Part shown: one piece after another, positions 7,660-17,048 of the stretch
Position numbering within the stretch: position 1 is the first letter of the stretch
How the letters are laid out: each line of letters starts with the position of its first letter
Source: Candidatus Kapaibacterium sp.
Lineage (GTDB): Bacteria; Bacteroidota; Ignavibacteria; Kapaibacteriales; Kapaibacteriaceae
Direction of reading: 5' to 3'
Assembly (NCBI GenBank): GCA_022842685.1
Contig: JALHPC010000019.1
Location: 1-51,028 of the forward strand
DNA length: 51,028 bases
Notes under the pieces: model-generated
Seen by the model: the letters and a program-made list of their open reading frames with translations, nothing else
Told to the model about the DNA's origin: nothing
The model's database searches: none
Position numbers and translations under genes: made by a program

Positions 7660-10611
7660 ATGGCCGCCGTCACCCACACCGCCGGTTTCACATCAGACTT
7701 CCTTGACGTACTTCGACAAGGGGCACTGGCCGACGTCGTGAGCGCAATGCCTACGGCGACTGCCCTGGTGGTGCCAACGCCGTCGCACGAGCGCGACGCA
7801 CTCGTAGCATGGGCGCGCACCAGCAGCGGCCGCCCGCCGCTGGTGATAACGATGTCGACCCTGCTACGCGAACTATGCCAAGCCATTGTGCCGATGCCCG
7901 CCGTACTGTCGGCAGCCGACGCCGAAGCCGTCTTTGACCATGCAGCACGGCTATGCGATACGTCGGCCGTTGCCCTTGGCGTTACTATCCAACAGGTGCA
8001 TCGATGGCAGCGCGACGGTCGTAGTCTGGACGCAGATAGCATTGCCGATACGCCACGTCGGCGCCAAAAGGTGGCATTGCTTGAGCAAGTGGTACAGACC
8101 TATGCAACAACGCTGCAGGAGATTGAGGCCGTTGATAGCGTGACCCACCTGCAGCAGGCCCTTGCCGAAATGGGCAGGCGTGTGCAGGAGCGCCACCGCA
8201 TTCGCTTGCGGCTTCGCGACGAGGCCGACGTTGTTGGCTTGGTGCTGTTTGGCATGCAGCCGCTACCACGACTGGAGCGGCTGGTGCTGAATGTGCTTGC
8301 TGCGGCCGAATGGACGATGGCCATTCGGTGGGCCGAACAATGCACGACGGTTGGTGCCGGCGACAGTGTCGACCAGGACTATCAGGAGTGCGCTATGGCC
8401 CTGGCCACGGCGGCTGTACCGTGGACACATGTTGACGACGCCACAGCGCCACAAGCCAGAATTCACATCGTGCGCTGTGCCACCAAGCGCAGCCACGACG
8501 AAGCCGTCTTGCGCATTGCCAAGGAGCACTGCCTTACGGATGGCCTGCGGCCTGGCGATGTGGCCGTGGTGCCGGCAGCGTCTGACGGCGTTGACCTTTT
8601 TTTGCGCGAACGCGCAGCCCTTGCGGGCCTACCTGTGGCCGATGCTACGTCGGTGCCGCTCTTGCAGGTACCGATTGTTTCGGGCATGCTTGCGGCTGCC
8701 GACGTTGTGCTGTCGAACTGGCGGCGCGACCACGTGGAGCGCCTAGCACGAACAGGTATTCTCGAGGACGTGGTGCCGAATATCCACCGCCTACTAGCCA
8801 CGGCGCGTGCGCTACGCATTGTTGGTGGCGAGGGGCTATCGCAGTGGGCATCGACAATCGACGAGGCGCTGCGGCTGCCAGGAGCACTGTCCGACGAAGT
8901 AACCATGCTACGGGCGGCGCGCAATGTTGTTGACGACCTAGCGCGGGCGTTGCCGTTAACGGCTGCGGTCTGCACGGCGGCCGAAGCGAGTGGGTCTATC
9001 GAGGCCGAGCTGATACGACCGCTACACCTTGAGCAAACAGCGCAGCGCTGGCAGCGCCGCGACGAAGCGTCGGGGCGCACGTCGCTAGCCGTCGAGGCGC
9101 TTCGCGTAGCGCGCGAGGCCTTGCAGACTTCGCTTGCCATGGCGCACAGGCTTCGTGCCGATGCGATGCCGCTGGCCATGCATGTTGGTACGGTGCGTGC
9201 CACGCTAGGTCGCACGGCAGTTACCATGCCCGATGGGCGTCTTGGCGGCCTTCGTCTGCTTCGTGCCGAGGCACTTACGGGAAGAACGTGGCCCGTAGTG
9301 ATTACCACTGGCTGGACCGAAGATGCAGTTGCCGTGAGATCTGCCGATGATGTGGAGCGGCTTGTAGCGCCGGGCGACCGCGAAGCGCGGGCTCGTAGGA
9401 CGTTACTATCAGCGTTGCACTCGGGTGCACAGCATGTGTATGTGTTGTGGCCAGCAACTATCGACGAAGAAGACCAAATGCCCGCCACGCTTCTGTCGGA
9501 ACCACTAGCCCTAGGTGGTACCGAGGGTGCTCCGCATCTCTCATCGCTTGCGGCAGCCAGTCATGTTCTTTCCGACAGCGCCGACGCTCGTATGCATGCC
9601 GCAAGCCAGCGTGCGCCGGTGGCCTTGCCCGCCTACATCGACGTAGGCGCGTTACATCCGCGGGCCGCAGAGCTGCTTTCCAAGGTTCGCAGTGCCCCTT
9701 ACAGTGCATCACGGCTGGACGTAGCGGCTGCGTGCCCGTACCAGTTTGTGCTGCGCCGCGTGGTGCGGTTAGAGCAAGTGTCGTACGACGATGCCCGCCA
9801 AACACCACTAGAGCGTGGCAGTATGTTCCACTCCATCTTCCATGAGTTTATACAATCGTTGATAATTGAGAAGGGGGCATCGAGTAACGAAGGCATTGAT
9901 CTGCGCGAATGGCTGGATGGCGATGATATGTCCGAACTGCTCCAGCGTTTGCATGCCGTTGCCGAGCGGTGTATGGGTGAACCTACATGGACGTATGCCC
10001 ACGTAGATGCTCGTGCCATGTTTGGGAATGGACACGATGCAGGTATACTAGCGCAGTGGCTGGCGAATACGTTGGCCTATGTTCGGCGTACGCAAGCGCG
10101 CATCCTTCGGTCGGAAATCGAAGTACTTGCCGATGTATCGATCGATGGTGCAATGACGACCGTACGGGGCGTTGTCGATCGCATTGATGCAGTGGAAGTG
10201 GAGAACAGCCGTGTGCTCGTGGTGATGGACTACAAGAATAGTGTGAGCAGTATTCCGTCGAAGTCGGCCATCGAAGCTGGTAGGAAGTCGCAGATGATAC
10301 TCTATGCCAAAGCCGCAGAGCAATGGGCTATCAACCAGCAGCCGGCACCTGCCGGTGTTGTGGGTGTGTACATGAGTGTCGGCTCAAAACTTCATGACAG
10401 TGACCGTGATGTGCTATTGCGATATGGGAAGGCCGATATGAAGCAAGCGCTCGGCTTTACATCGCATCCGGCCGATGTAGCGAAATCGGAGCAGGCAGTA
10501 CGAGGTCAGCTCGAACGTCTGCAGGGCAACACCTTCGCTGTCGAGCCGGCGAACACTACCGTGTGCAACCAGTGTGGCATGCACGGCGTGTGTAGGATAG
10601 CAGAACGATAG
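7660..10611 (+). CDS. PD-(D/E)XK nuclease family protein, AddB/RexB-like
   Basis: 983 aa from the ATG at 7660 (MAAVTHTAGF); the frame is open from a GTG at 7591, but that would run into the divergent gene. The C-terminal third is a RecB-type nuclease: AACPYQFVLRRV, ERGSMFHSIFHEF, then RGVVDRIDAVE and VMDYKN, the metal-binding D and DxK positions. A Cys in AACPYQ together with CNQCGMHGVC at the C-terminus forms the C...Cx2Cx5C iron-sulphur pattern of AddB. The N-terminal two thirds resemble a helicase fold, but I see no Walker A motif, as in the inactive helicase half of AddB. Role by family: end resection in double-strand break repair with an AddA helicase-nuclease. No addA is adjacent. Confidence 0.8.
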   Translation: MAAVTHTAGFTSDFLDVLRQGALADVVSAMPTATALVVPTPSHERDALVAWARTSSGRPPLVITMSTLLRELCQAIVPMPAVLSAADAEAVFDHAARLCDTSAVALGVTIQQVHRWQRDGRSLDADSIADTPRRRQKVALLEQVVQTYATTLQEIEAVDSVTHLQQALAEMGRRVQERHRIRLRLRDEADVVGLVLFGMQPLPRLERLVLNVLAAAEWTMAIRWAEQCTTVGAGDSVDQDYQECAMALATAAVPWTHVDDATAPQARIHIVRCATKRSHDEAVLRIAKEHCLTDGLRPGDVAVVPAASDGVDLFLRERAALAGLPVADATSVPLLQVPIVSGMLAAADVVLSNWRRDHVERLARTGILEDVVPNIHRLLATARALRIVGGEGLSQWASTIDEALRLPGALSDEVTMLRAARNVVDDLARALPLTAAVCTAAEASGSIEAELIRPLHLEQTAQRWQRRDEASGRTSLAVEALRVAREALQTSLAMAHRLRADAMPLAMHVGTVRATLGRTAVTMPDGRLGGLRLLRAEALTGRTWPVVITTGWTEDAVAVRSADDVERLVAPGDREARARRTLLSALHSGAQHVYVLWPATIDEEDQMPATLLSEPLALGGTEGAPHLSSLAAASHVLSDSADARMHAASQRAPVALPAYIDVGALHPRAAELLSKVRSAPYSASRLDVAAACPYQFVLRRVVRLEQVSYDDARQTPLERGSMFHSIFHEFIQSLIIEKGASSNEGIDLREWLDGDDMSELLQRLHAVAERCMGEPTWTYAHVDARAMFGNGHDAGILAQWLANTLAYVRRTQARILRSEIEVLADVSIDGAMTTVRGVVDRIDAVEVENSRVLVVMDYKNSVSSIPSKSAIEAGRKSQMILYAKAAEQWAINQQPAPAGVVGVYMSVGSKLHDSDRDVLLRYGKADMKQALGFTSHPADVAKSEQAVRGQLERLQGNTFAVEPANTTVCNQCGMHGVCRIAER

Positions 10612-10699
10612 GGTAGGCAGGAACGAGTACAACCTTGGTTGCGTTGCCACGAGGCGCAACAGCATTTCCAACGAACAACAACATTATCGAAGGACGGCC

Positions 10700-13159
10700 A
10701 TGGCGAAGAACAAGGCAACGACATCAGCGGTTAACGGACTACGAGCCGTTCAGCCCTTGGCGCATACGCAGTTGCGGTGGACGTGTCCCACCGCGCATCT
10801 GCCGTTTAAGACCACGAAGGACGTCGAGCCACTGCGGCGTATCGTAGGGCAAGACCGTGCCATGGAGGCCATTCGATTAGGGGCCCAGATTCGGTCGCAG
10901 GGATATAACATCTATACCTCTGGCGTTGTTGGCACGGGTAGGATGACCACTATCCGTATGCTATTGGACGAGCTCAAGCACGAAGGCGCTGAGCTGTTTG
11001 ACTTGGGCTACGTTCAGAATTTTAAGCAAGCGGAAGCACCGATTCTTCTACGATTTTCGGCGGGCGAGGGTAGGGTGTATCAGCGTATGCTCGACGATGC
11101 CTTGGCCTTCCTGCAGCGACGCATTCCGGCGCTCTTCGAGGAAGACCAGTTCCAGCAAGGCCGTAAGGCCATTGTCGATGAGTTTCAAGGTGCCGAAAAA
11201 GCCAGTCTCGATGCGTTCGACGCACGCATGCGTCCGGTTGGCTTTGTGCTAGGCCAACTTGAAGACGAAGAGGGTAATAGCACCACCGAGGTGTTCCCGG
11301 TGATTAACGACGAGCCCGTACACATCGAGGCACTCGATGAGAAGATTGCCGAGGGCAAGGTAACGAAAGCACGTGCGGAAGAGCTGTTGGAGATGTATCG
11401 GACCTTCCGGGATGAGCTTATGACCATACGGCGACAGAGCATGCGACTGATGCAGGAGTTTCGCAAGCGCATCAACAGCTACGACCAAGGTGCCGTGACG
11501 TTCCTCATCGACATGGCCTTCGAAGACGTACGCAAGAGCTTTCCACGTGACCGTGTTGCCGAGCACCTTGCCGGTGTAACTAAGCATTTACTCGAAAACC
11601 TAGACGAGCTCATCAAGCTGCTTACGCAGCGCCAAGCCACTGCCGGCGCAGAGCAGATAGCTGCTGAGGAGGCACTGCGGCAGTTCTTCTTGCGGTATAC
11701 CGTGAACATTATCGTCGACAACTACGACACCAAAACAGCACCTGTCGTTATCGAAACCGCCCCCACGTACGCATCGCTGTTTGGCACCATCGAAAAGCGC
11801 TACGACGTGCGCGGCTACTACGTAACCGACTTCACACAAATCAGGGCTGGGAGTTTGCTCAAGGCCGACGGTGGCTACATCATTCTCAACGCCATCGATG
11901 TGTTGAGCGACGTACAGATGTGGACTGCACTCAAGCGCGTGATGCTGTACGGCCGCTACGAGATCCAAAACACCGACACGCAGTTCCAACTGAACACTCT
12001 AAAGCCAGAGTGGATTCGAGCAAACGTCAAAATCATTCTGTTGGGTGACCCACAGATTTACCTTGCTCTCTGGGCGGCCGACGAGGACTTCCACAAGATG
12101 TTCAAGGTTCATGCCGAGTTCGATTCCGAGACGCCGCTGACGTCGACCATGATTGATAACTACTGTGCGTTCTTTTCGCATCTAGCAAACGAAGAAAGCC
12201 TCAACCACTGCGACAAGACTGGTGCTGCAGCCCTGGTAGAATGGGCCGTTGCCTTTACAGAGTCGCAGGAGAAGATCACGCTCCAGTTTAGTTACGTTGC
12301 CGACGTGATGCGTGAGGCCTCGTACTTTGCTCGCGCCGGCGGTAAGCGTACCATTTCGCGGAAGCACGTCCAGCACGCCATTGATCAGCGACATTGGCGA
12401 GGCAATAGGGCCGACGAAGAAATTCGCCAGCAGATACAGCGAGGTACGTTGCTGATTGATTGCGCCGGCGAGCGTGTGGGACAGGTAAACGGATTAACAG
12501 TGTATAGCACCGGTATCGTTAGCTTTGGTAAGCCCGCTCGGATTACGGCTACAGTAAGCGCGGGCACTTCGGGCATCATCAACATCGAGCGCGAAGTCGA
12601 GATGAGCGGTGCTATTCACTCCAAGGGAGTCTATATTTTATCGGGTCTCCTGCGTTCGCTCTTCTCTCGTTCGCAGCCCATGAGTTTTACTGCCAGCGTT
12701 GCGTTCGAGCAGTCTTATGGTGGCATCGATGGTGACAGTGCTTCAACCACCGAAATGGTGGCGCTGTTGTCGGCCATTTCCAACCTCCCCATTCGTCAAG
12801 ATCTGGCCATTACCGGCAGCATCAATCAAAAGGGCGACATCCAGCCTGTTGGAGGGGTCAACGAAAAAATTACTGGCTTCTTTGAAGTGTGCAAGGACCG
12901 CGGACTAACGGGAACACAGGGCGTCCTGTTGCCAGTGCAGAACGTCAAAGACCTTATGCTTCGCGACGAAATCATCGAAGCAGTTCGGGCAAAGCAATTC
13001 TGGCTCTATCCAATCGCAAGACTCGAAGAGGCCGTCGAGCTTCTCATTGGCGTGCCTGCCGGAGTTCGCGATGAACACGGTTGCTTCGCACCCGACACGG
13101 TGTTTGGCAAGGTACAGCACAACCTGACGGTGCTGCACGAGGCGTCGAAGACGAAGTAG
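10700..13159 (+). CDS. Lon-like AAA+ ATPase/serine protease (COG1067 type)
   Basis: 819 aa. The C-terminal domain is a Lon-type protease with a Ser-Lys dyad: Ser680 in GDSAST and Lys723 in GGVNEKITG, 43 residues apart as in E. coli Lon (S679/K722). The N-terminal part is an AAA domain of the kind found in LonB-like bacterial proteins, split by a long helical insert (about residues 130-330). The phosphate loop reads GVVGTGRMT, with Arg81 where Lys is usual, so nucleotide use may be altered. No transmembrane segment is obvious, which favours a cytoplasmic enzyme. It follows the AddB-like gene by 88 bp and ends at the repeat region 13160-13686. Substrates cannot be read from the sequence. Confidence 0.85.
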   Translation: MAKNKATTSAVNGLRAVQPLAHTQLRWTCPTAHLPFKTTKDVEPLRRIVGQDRAMEAIRLGAQIRSQGYNIYTSGVVGTGRMTTIRMLLDELKHEGAELFDLGYVQNFKQAEAPILLRFSAGEGRVYQRMLDDALAFLQRRIPALFEEDQFQQGRKAIVDEFQGAEKASLDAFDARMRPVGFVLGQLEDEEGNSTTEVFPVINDEPVHIEALDEKIAEGKVTKARAEELLEMYRTFRDELMTIRRQSMRLMQEFRKRINSYDQGAVTFLIDMAFEDVRKSFPRDRVAEHLAGVTKHLLENLDELIKLLTQRQATAGAEQIAAEEALRQFFLRYTVNIIVDNYDTKTAPVVIETAPTYASLFGTIEKRYDVRGYYVTDFTQIRAGSLLKADGGYIILNAIDVLSDVQMWTALKRVMLYGRYEIQNTDTQFQLNTLKPEWIRANVKIILLGDPQIYLALWAADEDFHKMFKVHAEFDSETPLTSTMIDNYCAFFSHLANEESLNHCDKTGAAALVEWAVAFTESQEKITLQFSYVADVMREASYFARAGGKRTISRKHVQHAIDQRHWRGNRADEEIRQQIQRGTLLIDCAGERVGQVNGLTVYSTGIVSFGKPARITATVSAGTSGIINIEREVEMSGAIHSKGVYILSGLLRSLFSRSQPMSFTASVAFEQSYGGIDGDSASTTEMVALLSAISNLPIRQDLAITGSINQKGDIQPVGGVNEKITGFFEVCKDRGLTGTQGVLLPVQNVKDLMLRDEIIEAVRAKQFWLYPIARLEEAVELLIGVPAGVRDEHGCFAPDTVFGKVQHNLTVLHEASKTK

Positions 13160-13416
13160 TGGATCGTCGGGCCGTCAAGGTGACGGGATCGTCCGTTCGT
13201 CAAGGTGACGGGGTGACAAATCCGTCTGGATGCCGATGGTGACGGGGTGACAGATCCGTCTGGATGCCGATGGTGACGGGGTGACGGGATCGTCAGGATG
13301 CCGATGGTGACGGGGTGACAAATCCGTCAGGATGCCGATGGTGACGGGGTGACGTCCGCTCAGAACGCCGATGGTGGCGAGGAGGTCACCGTTTTCAAAC
13401 GTACGATTCCAAAAAC

Positions 13417-13434
13417 CCGCCCTGAAGGGCGGGC
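13417..13434 (-). terminator. Probable intrinsic terminator of purH
   Basis: Stem CCCGCCC, loop TGAA, stem GGGCGGG. On the minus strand it is followed by five T, so it suits transcripts coming from purH. Confidence 0.7.
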
Positions 13435-13445
13435 CTAGGCGCAGA

Positions 13446-13488
13446 GCCAAATTCCAGCCCGCCGTAAACGACGGGCGTAATTTGGCTA
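13446..13488. other. 43-bp palindromic hairpin in the lon-purH gap
   Basis: Outer arms AGCCAAATT and AATTTGGCT pair perfectly (9 bp); an inner GCCCG...CGGGC stem closes around AAAC. There is no T-run on either side. Function unknown; it is centred within the inverted 34-bp arrays. Confidence 0.6.
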
Positions 13489-13686
13489 CATCATTACCAT
13501 CCACTAAATCGTGAGTCAACTGATTTCCGGGCTCACTCGTCACCATCGGCATCCAGACGGATTTGTCACCCCGTCACCATCGGCATCCTGACGATCCCGT
13601 CACCCCGTCACCTTGACGTTCTGAGCGATTGTCACCTCGTCACCCTTGACGACCTGACGATACCGTCGCCCCGTCACCTTAGCATG

Positions 13687-15213
13687 TTAGTGCCTAAAAT
13701 GCCGCATGCCGGTAAACACCATGGCAAGGTTGTTGGCGTTGGCGGCGGCGATGACTTCGTCGTCTCGTACCGACCCGCCAGGTTGAATGACGCAAGTGGC
13801 GCCAGCTTCGGCTGCCTGCAATAGGCCATCGGCAAACGGAAAGAAGGCGTCGCTGGCCACGGCGCAGCCGTTGAGGTCGAGGCCGGCATCGGCGGCCTTG
13901 CGCACGGCGATACGCGCCGAGTCGAGGCGCGACATCTGCCCGGCACCGATGGCCAAGGTTCTGTCTGCCAACGCATAGACAATTGCATTGCTCTTAACGT
14001 GCTTAGCAACGCGCCAAGCAAACATCATGGCTTGATGTTCGGCATCCGTTGGTTGCCGTTCGGTTACTACGCGCAACGCTGATTCGTCGAGTAGCTGGTT
14101 GTCTGCGGTCTGTACCAACATTCCCCCTGCAACAGAGCGCATCGTTGTGGCTGATGCCGCCGAAAGCCGTGCATAATCCACGACCATTAATCGCCGGTCA
14201 CGTTTTTTCTGCAATGTTGCCAATGCCCCTTGAGAATAGGAAGGGGCAATGAGAACCTCGGTGAAGATGGGGTGGATGAGCTCTGCGAGGGCTTCGTCGA
14301 CTTCGTGCGTGAATGCTACGATACCACCGAAGGGCGAGACGTTGTCGGTAGCAAAGGCCTTATGCCACGCGTCGACGAGCGAGGAGCCGCTGCCGACACC
14401 GCAGGGATTGGTGTGTTTGACAATGACGACAGAAGGTTCGGAGAACTCGGCTGCCAGGCCTGCGGCCGCGTCGATGTCCATGATGTTGTTGTACGACAAC
14501 TCCTTGCCATGCAACTGATTGAACGTCGACAAAAACGAGCCGTAGAGGGCGGCCTGTTGGTGTGGGTTTTCGCCGTACCGAAGTGTCTGTTCGAGGCGCA
14601 ACGGTAGTGCACTCTCGGTAGGGAAGGTCGTTTGCGTTTCGCTTGCCAACCACGTTGCGATACGAGCGTCGTAGGCGGCGGTGTGAGCAAAGGCCTTGCG
14701 GGCAAGGTCGAGGCGCACTGCGTGAGGCACGGTATTGCTCGACGTAAGGTGTTGTGCAACGGTATCGTAATCGGTAGGGCTGGTGATGATAACGGTGTGT
14801 TCGTAGTTCTTGGCGCTAGCGCGTACCATAGCGGGACCGCCGATGTCGATGTTTTCGACGAGGTCGGCGTGGGTCGACGCCGGATTGGCAAGTGTTTGCT
14901 CAAATGGGTACAGGTTGACGGCGACGATATCGATCGAGGCGATGCCGTGCTGTTCCATCTGCTGGACGTGGGCAGAATTATCGAGGCGTGCCAACAGTCC
15001 GCCGTGGATCTTCGGGTGGAGCGTCTTAACGCGGCCGTCAAGGATTTCGGGGAAGTTCGTGACGTCGCTCACCGGCGTTACCGGGATTCCGGCATCGCGC
15101 AGGGCTTTGGCGGTGCCCCCTGTAGAAAGGATGGTAATGCCTAGGGCGTGAAGGGACTGGGCAAATTCGATGATGCCAGTTTTATCGGAGACAGACAGCA
15201 GAGCGGTTTTCAT
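13687..15213 (-). CDS. purH: Bifunctional AICAR formyltransferase/IMP cyclohydrolase
   Basis: Last two steps of purine synthesis: formylation of AICAR with 10-formyl-THF, then ring closure to IMP, in the cytoplasm. 508 aa, near the usual length. The N-terminal cyclohydrolase (MGS-like) domain starts [13 protein letters not shown] and carries [13 protein letters not shown] and [16 protein letters not shown]. The C-terminal transformylase domain has [14 protein letters not shown] and the closing [12 protein letters not shown]...[12 protein letters not shown] chose the ATG at 15213 because it gives the family N-terminus; the frame stays open to 15279. A TATCTTCG box ends five bases before this ATG. 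Confidence 0.97.
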   Translation of the reverse strand: MKTALLSVSDKTGIIEFAQSLHALGITILSTGGTAKALRDAGIPVTPVSDVTNFPEILDGRVKTLHPKIHGGLLARLDNSAHVQQMEQHGIASIDIVAVNLYPFEQTLANPASTHADLVENIDIGGPAMVRASAKNYEHTVIITSPTDYDTVAQHLTSSNTVPHAVRLDLARKAFAHTAAYDARIATWLASETQTTFPTESALPLRLEQTLRYGENPHQQAALYGSFLSTFNQLHGKELSYNNIMDIDAAAGLAAEFSEPSVVIVKHTNPCGVGSGSSLVDAWHKAFATDNVSPFGGIVAFTHEVDEALAELIHPIFTEVLIAPSYSQGALATLQKKRDRRLMVVDYARLSAASATTMRSVAGGMLVQTADNQLLDESALRVVTERQPTDAEHQAMMFAWRVAKHVKSNAIVYALADRTLAIGAGQMSRLDSARIAVRKAADAGLDLNGCAVASDAFFPFADGLLQAAEAGATCVIQPGGSVRDDEVIAAANANNLAMVFTGMRHFRH

Positions 15214-15218
15214 GGCCG

Positions 15219-15226
15219 CGAAGATA
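15219..15226 (-). promoter_or_regulatory. TATCTTCG -7-like box of purH
   Basis: Seven of eight matches to TAnnTTTG, five bases before the purH ATG at 15213. The same octamer precedes asnB at 38994-39001. Confidence 0.45.
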
Positions 15227-15247
15227 CGGGCCGATCGATCGACGTGA

Positions 15248-16081
15248 TTAGAGATGTTTCCCCATCCACGTGGCGCCAAAGTCTACAAAGTCAACGAAGG
15301 GTAGGAGTTCCGCTACGGCGCCACGAATCTCGGTGTGTTTGTAGTCAGGGCGAAGACGCCATTCGCGTAGAATGTCGGCAAAGTAATCCTCGCCAGCATA
15401 GTCTGCTATACCCTCTGCATCGTCGAGGCCTTCAACCCATACATGTTGATGGCCCTGCGGTGTGGCAAGAACGTAGTCCCAGCGTGTTCGACGTTTGTTG
15501 GCGACGATAGCACGGTGCTCTGCGTAATGAAGCGCCGTAACGGTTGCGTCGTCGGCCCCTAAACGCAGGATGTATCCGTTATGGAGGTAGGCGCGATGAA
15601 GCGGCGAGTCGGTGCCATAATAATCGTCCCACGGTTGGTTGTGAAACAGCATCTCAGCATGCGGGCCAATTGCTGCAAATCGTGCATTGGGATTCGACGA
15701 TAGTACGACGTCGGGCTGACGACGAAAGAACTCGGCAAAGGCGCCTACCTCTTCTAGTGCCGGAGCTGTTGATATGTCGATACCAACGCACCCTTCGGCC
15801 GCCTTCCCTCGTTCCGAAATCGGAAGACTGTTGAGGAACTCGTGAGGTGACGCCGTTCCAAGAATCACTAGCAGGGTACCAGATGTTCCAACTGCAGAGC
15901 GCAAAGCCGACAGCAATATGTCGGCACCATGCGGACGGCCCAGCTGAAGCTTGCGAAGTCCGACGTGACACATAAGAATGCCACCAGATGGAACGCCAAG
16001 CATGGATAGGTCGGCACAAATGTTGTTAGCTATTCGGTTGCATTCAACCGTGGTTCCAGCCGCCGTGGTGTTCATCTGCAT
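15248..16081 (-). CDS. AAC(3)-family N-acetyltransferase
   Basis: 277 aa, matching the Antibiotic_NAT (AAC(3)) fold: GVPSGGILMCHVGLRKL near residue 30-45, TLLVILGTAS, then NPNARFAAIGPHAEMLF and the family block LHYAEHRA around residue 180. By family it would move an acetyl group from acetyl-CoA to an amine; members act on aminoglycosides but also on other amines, and nothing here shows an antibiotic substrate. The start could be 16081 or the ATG at 16075. It lies 34 bp upstream of the purH start region on the same strand, and downstream of a barrel-like protein gene, with no mobile element next to it. Confidence 0.82.
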   Translation of the reverse strand: MQMNTTAAGTTVECNRIANNICADLSMLGVPSGGILMCHVGLRKLQLGRPHGADILLSALRSAVGTSGTLLVILGTASPHEFLNSLPISERGKAAEGCVGIDISTAPALEEVGAFAEFFRRQPDVVLSSNPNARFAAIGPHAEMLFHNQPWDDYYGTDSPLHRAYLHNGYILRLGADDATVTALHYAEHRAIVANKRRTRWDYVLATPQGHQHVWVEGLDDAEGIADYAGEDYFADILREWRLRPDYKHTEIRGAVAELLPFVDFVDFGATWMGKHL

Positions 16082-16103
16082 TATTACAAGAAATCAATCC
16101 GAT

Positions 16104-16673
16104 TTACAAGTGGATACGAAATCCGCCCGAGACCGTCAATCCGTTCGAATAAATTGGCTGATTGGGAAGTTTGTCGGCTGTTGCGCCAGTTCCCATTCCA
16201 CCAATTTCGATAAAATACGCAAAGCCCGGCGACGAGAATACTTCGAAGCCAAAGATGCCATAGCCGCCAAGAACTGTCGATTCCGACGAAAACTCTCCGG
16301 ATGGCAGCAGTACTACAAGACCACCTTCGCCGTACAGCCGAACTCCCGGAGCAAGGGCAATGGTATACGAGGACGCACCAAATTGTAAGGCGCCGTAGGC
16401 GCGCCAGCCCGTACGTCCGCCATCGACAGACATGTTGTACGTCCCCTCGTTCCACATCAGCGATGTACGAAGTCGAAACGCAAGATTAACGTCGTCGAGT
16501 ATAAACGGGGAGGCAATCGACATGCCTACGCCAAAGTCGTTTTGATGCTGCAAGAGATGGTAGGACAGCGAGACGGAGCGCTTCATGATCGGATTGTCGT
16601 TAGCGTACGTGTTGGGCATTGAACAACAGAAGAAGCAGAGCAAAATGATCGGCAAAAAAAGGTATTTATTCAT
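16104..16673 (-). CDS. Secreted beta-barrel-like protein, unknown function
   Basis: 189 aa. The N-terminus MNKYLFLPIILLCFFCCS is a Sec signal, with cleavage probably near ANA/ANDN; the CCS could also make a lipoprotein. The mature part has alternating-residue strands rich in Gly, Tyr and Phe (SVSLSYHLLQ, GVGMSIASPF, ILGGYGIFGFEV-like) and ends GLTVSGGFRIHL, like a small outer-membrane barrel. No family recognised. A GATAAT-CGTT-ATTATC palindrome lies about 40 bp upstream, so expression may be metal- or regulator-dependent (inference). It sits 22 bp before the acetyltransferase gene on the same strand. Confidence 0.7.
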   Translation of the reverse strand: MNKYLFLPIILLCFFCCSMPNTYANDNPIMKRSVSLSYHLLQHQNDFGVGMSIASPFILDDVNLAFRLRTSLMWNEGTYNMSVDGGRTGWRAYGALQFGASSYTIALAPGVRLYGEGGLVVLLPSGEFSSESTVLGGYGIFGFEVFSSPGFAYFIEIGGMGTGATADKLPNQPIYSNGLTVSGGFRIHL

Positions 16674-16711
16674 GGGTGTTGCGGTAAATGATGATGAACG
16701 ATGTATAGCAA

Positions 16712-16727
16712 GATAATCGTTATTATC
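16712..16727. promoter_or_regulatory. GATAAT-CGTT-ATTATC palindrome, Fur-box-like
   Basis: Perfect 6-bp arms around CGTT. By eye it agrees at 12 of 19 positions with the classic Fur box (repeats of GATAAT). It is placed between the winged-helix regulator gene and the barrel-like gene starting at 16673. Confidence 0.4.
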
Positions 16728-16766
16728 ATTTGCAGTGTTTGATGCAGGTCAAGATTTCCGAATTCT

Positions 16767-17048
16767 CTATAGGGGAAGGTAGCTACGCAGTGCTTCGGTA
16801 TAATCGGCCATGGCTTGCAGCCCTTTATCTGTAATTCGGCATAATGTGCGCTGCTTGCCATTTCGATTGGCTTTCCAAACGACGATGTAACCTGCATTCT
16901 GAAGAGACGATAGCTGAATGCTAACGTTGCCCTTGGCCGCCTTGGTTGTTTGTACGAGAAACGTAAACTCTGCTTCGTCGACCGAAACGAGTAACGACAT
17001 AATCGCGAGTCGAAGTTGTGAGTGGAGAAGAGGGTCTAGTTCCTTCAC
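16767..17048 (-). CDS. Winged-helix transcriptional regulator
   Basis: 93 aa from a GTG at 17048 that overlaps the upstream stop as GTGA. The sequence LDPLLHSQLRLAIMSLLVS...FTFLVQTTKAAKGNVSIQLSSLQNAGYIVV, followed by GKQRTLCRITDKGLQAM, is the compact MarR/ArsR-like winged helix of the HTH_34 (PF13601) type: recognition helix around NVSIQLSSL, wing around KANRNGKQRTLC. These proteins bind DNA as dimers and are often encoded with a membrane protein, as here. A 17-bp perfect palindrome (17665-17681) upstream of the operon is a good candidate operator for self-control (inference). Confidence 0.85.
   Translation of the reverse strand: MKELDPLLHSQLRLAIMSLLVSVDEAEFTFLVQTTKAAKGNVSIQLSSLQNAGYIVVWKANRNGKQRTLCRITDKGLQAMADYTEALRSYLPL

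Larger units (their letters stand above)
13160..13686. repeat. Inverted arrays of 34-bp repeats between convergent genes
   Basis: Gene-free. On the left a 34-bp unit (start GGATGCCGATGGTGACGGGG) recurs at 13228, 13262, 13296 and 13330, with partial units on both sides (about 13190-13365). On the right, about 13536-13680, copies of the same units lie in reverse orientation (CACCATCGGCATCC, CCCGTCACCCCGTCACC). The centre holds two hairpins (13417-13434 and 13446-13488). The two arrays could pair into one long cruciform or RNA stem. The open frame across the region simply follows the repeats, and I do not call it a gene. Confidence 0.85.

Noticed and set aside
13175..13552. 125-codon minus-strand frame in the lon-purH gap
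   Set aside because: It follows the 34-bp repeats and the hairpins; its peptide is repeat-derived.
15248..16081. AAC(3)-family protein as an antibiotic resistance gene
   Set aside because: No mobile element, integron or resistance neighbours; the family includes enzymes with other amine substrates.
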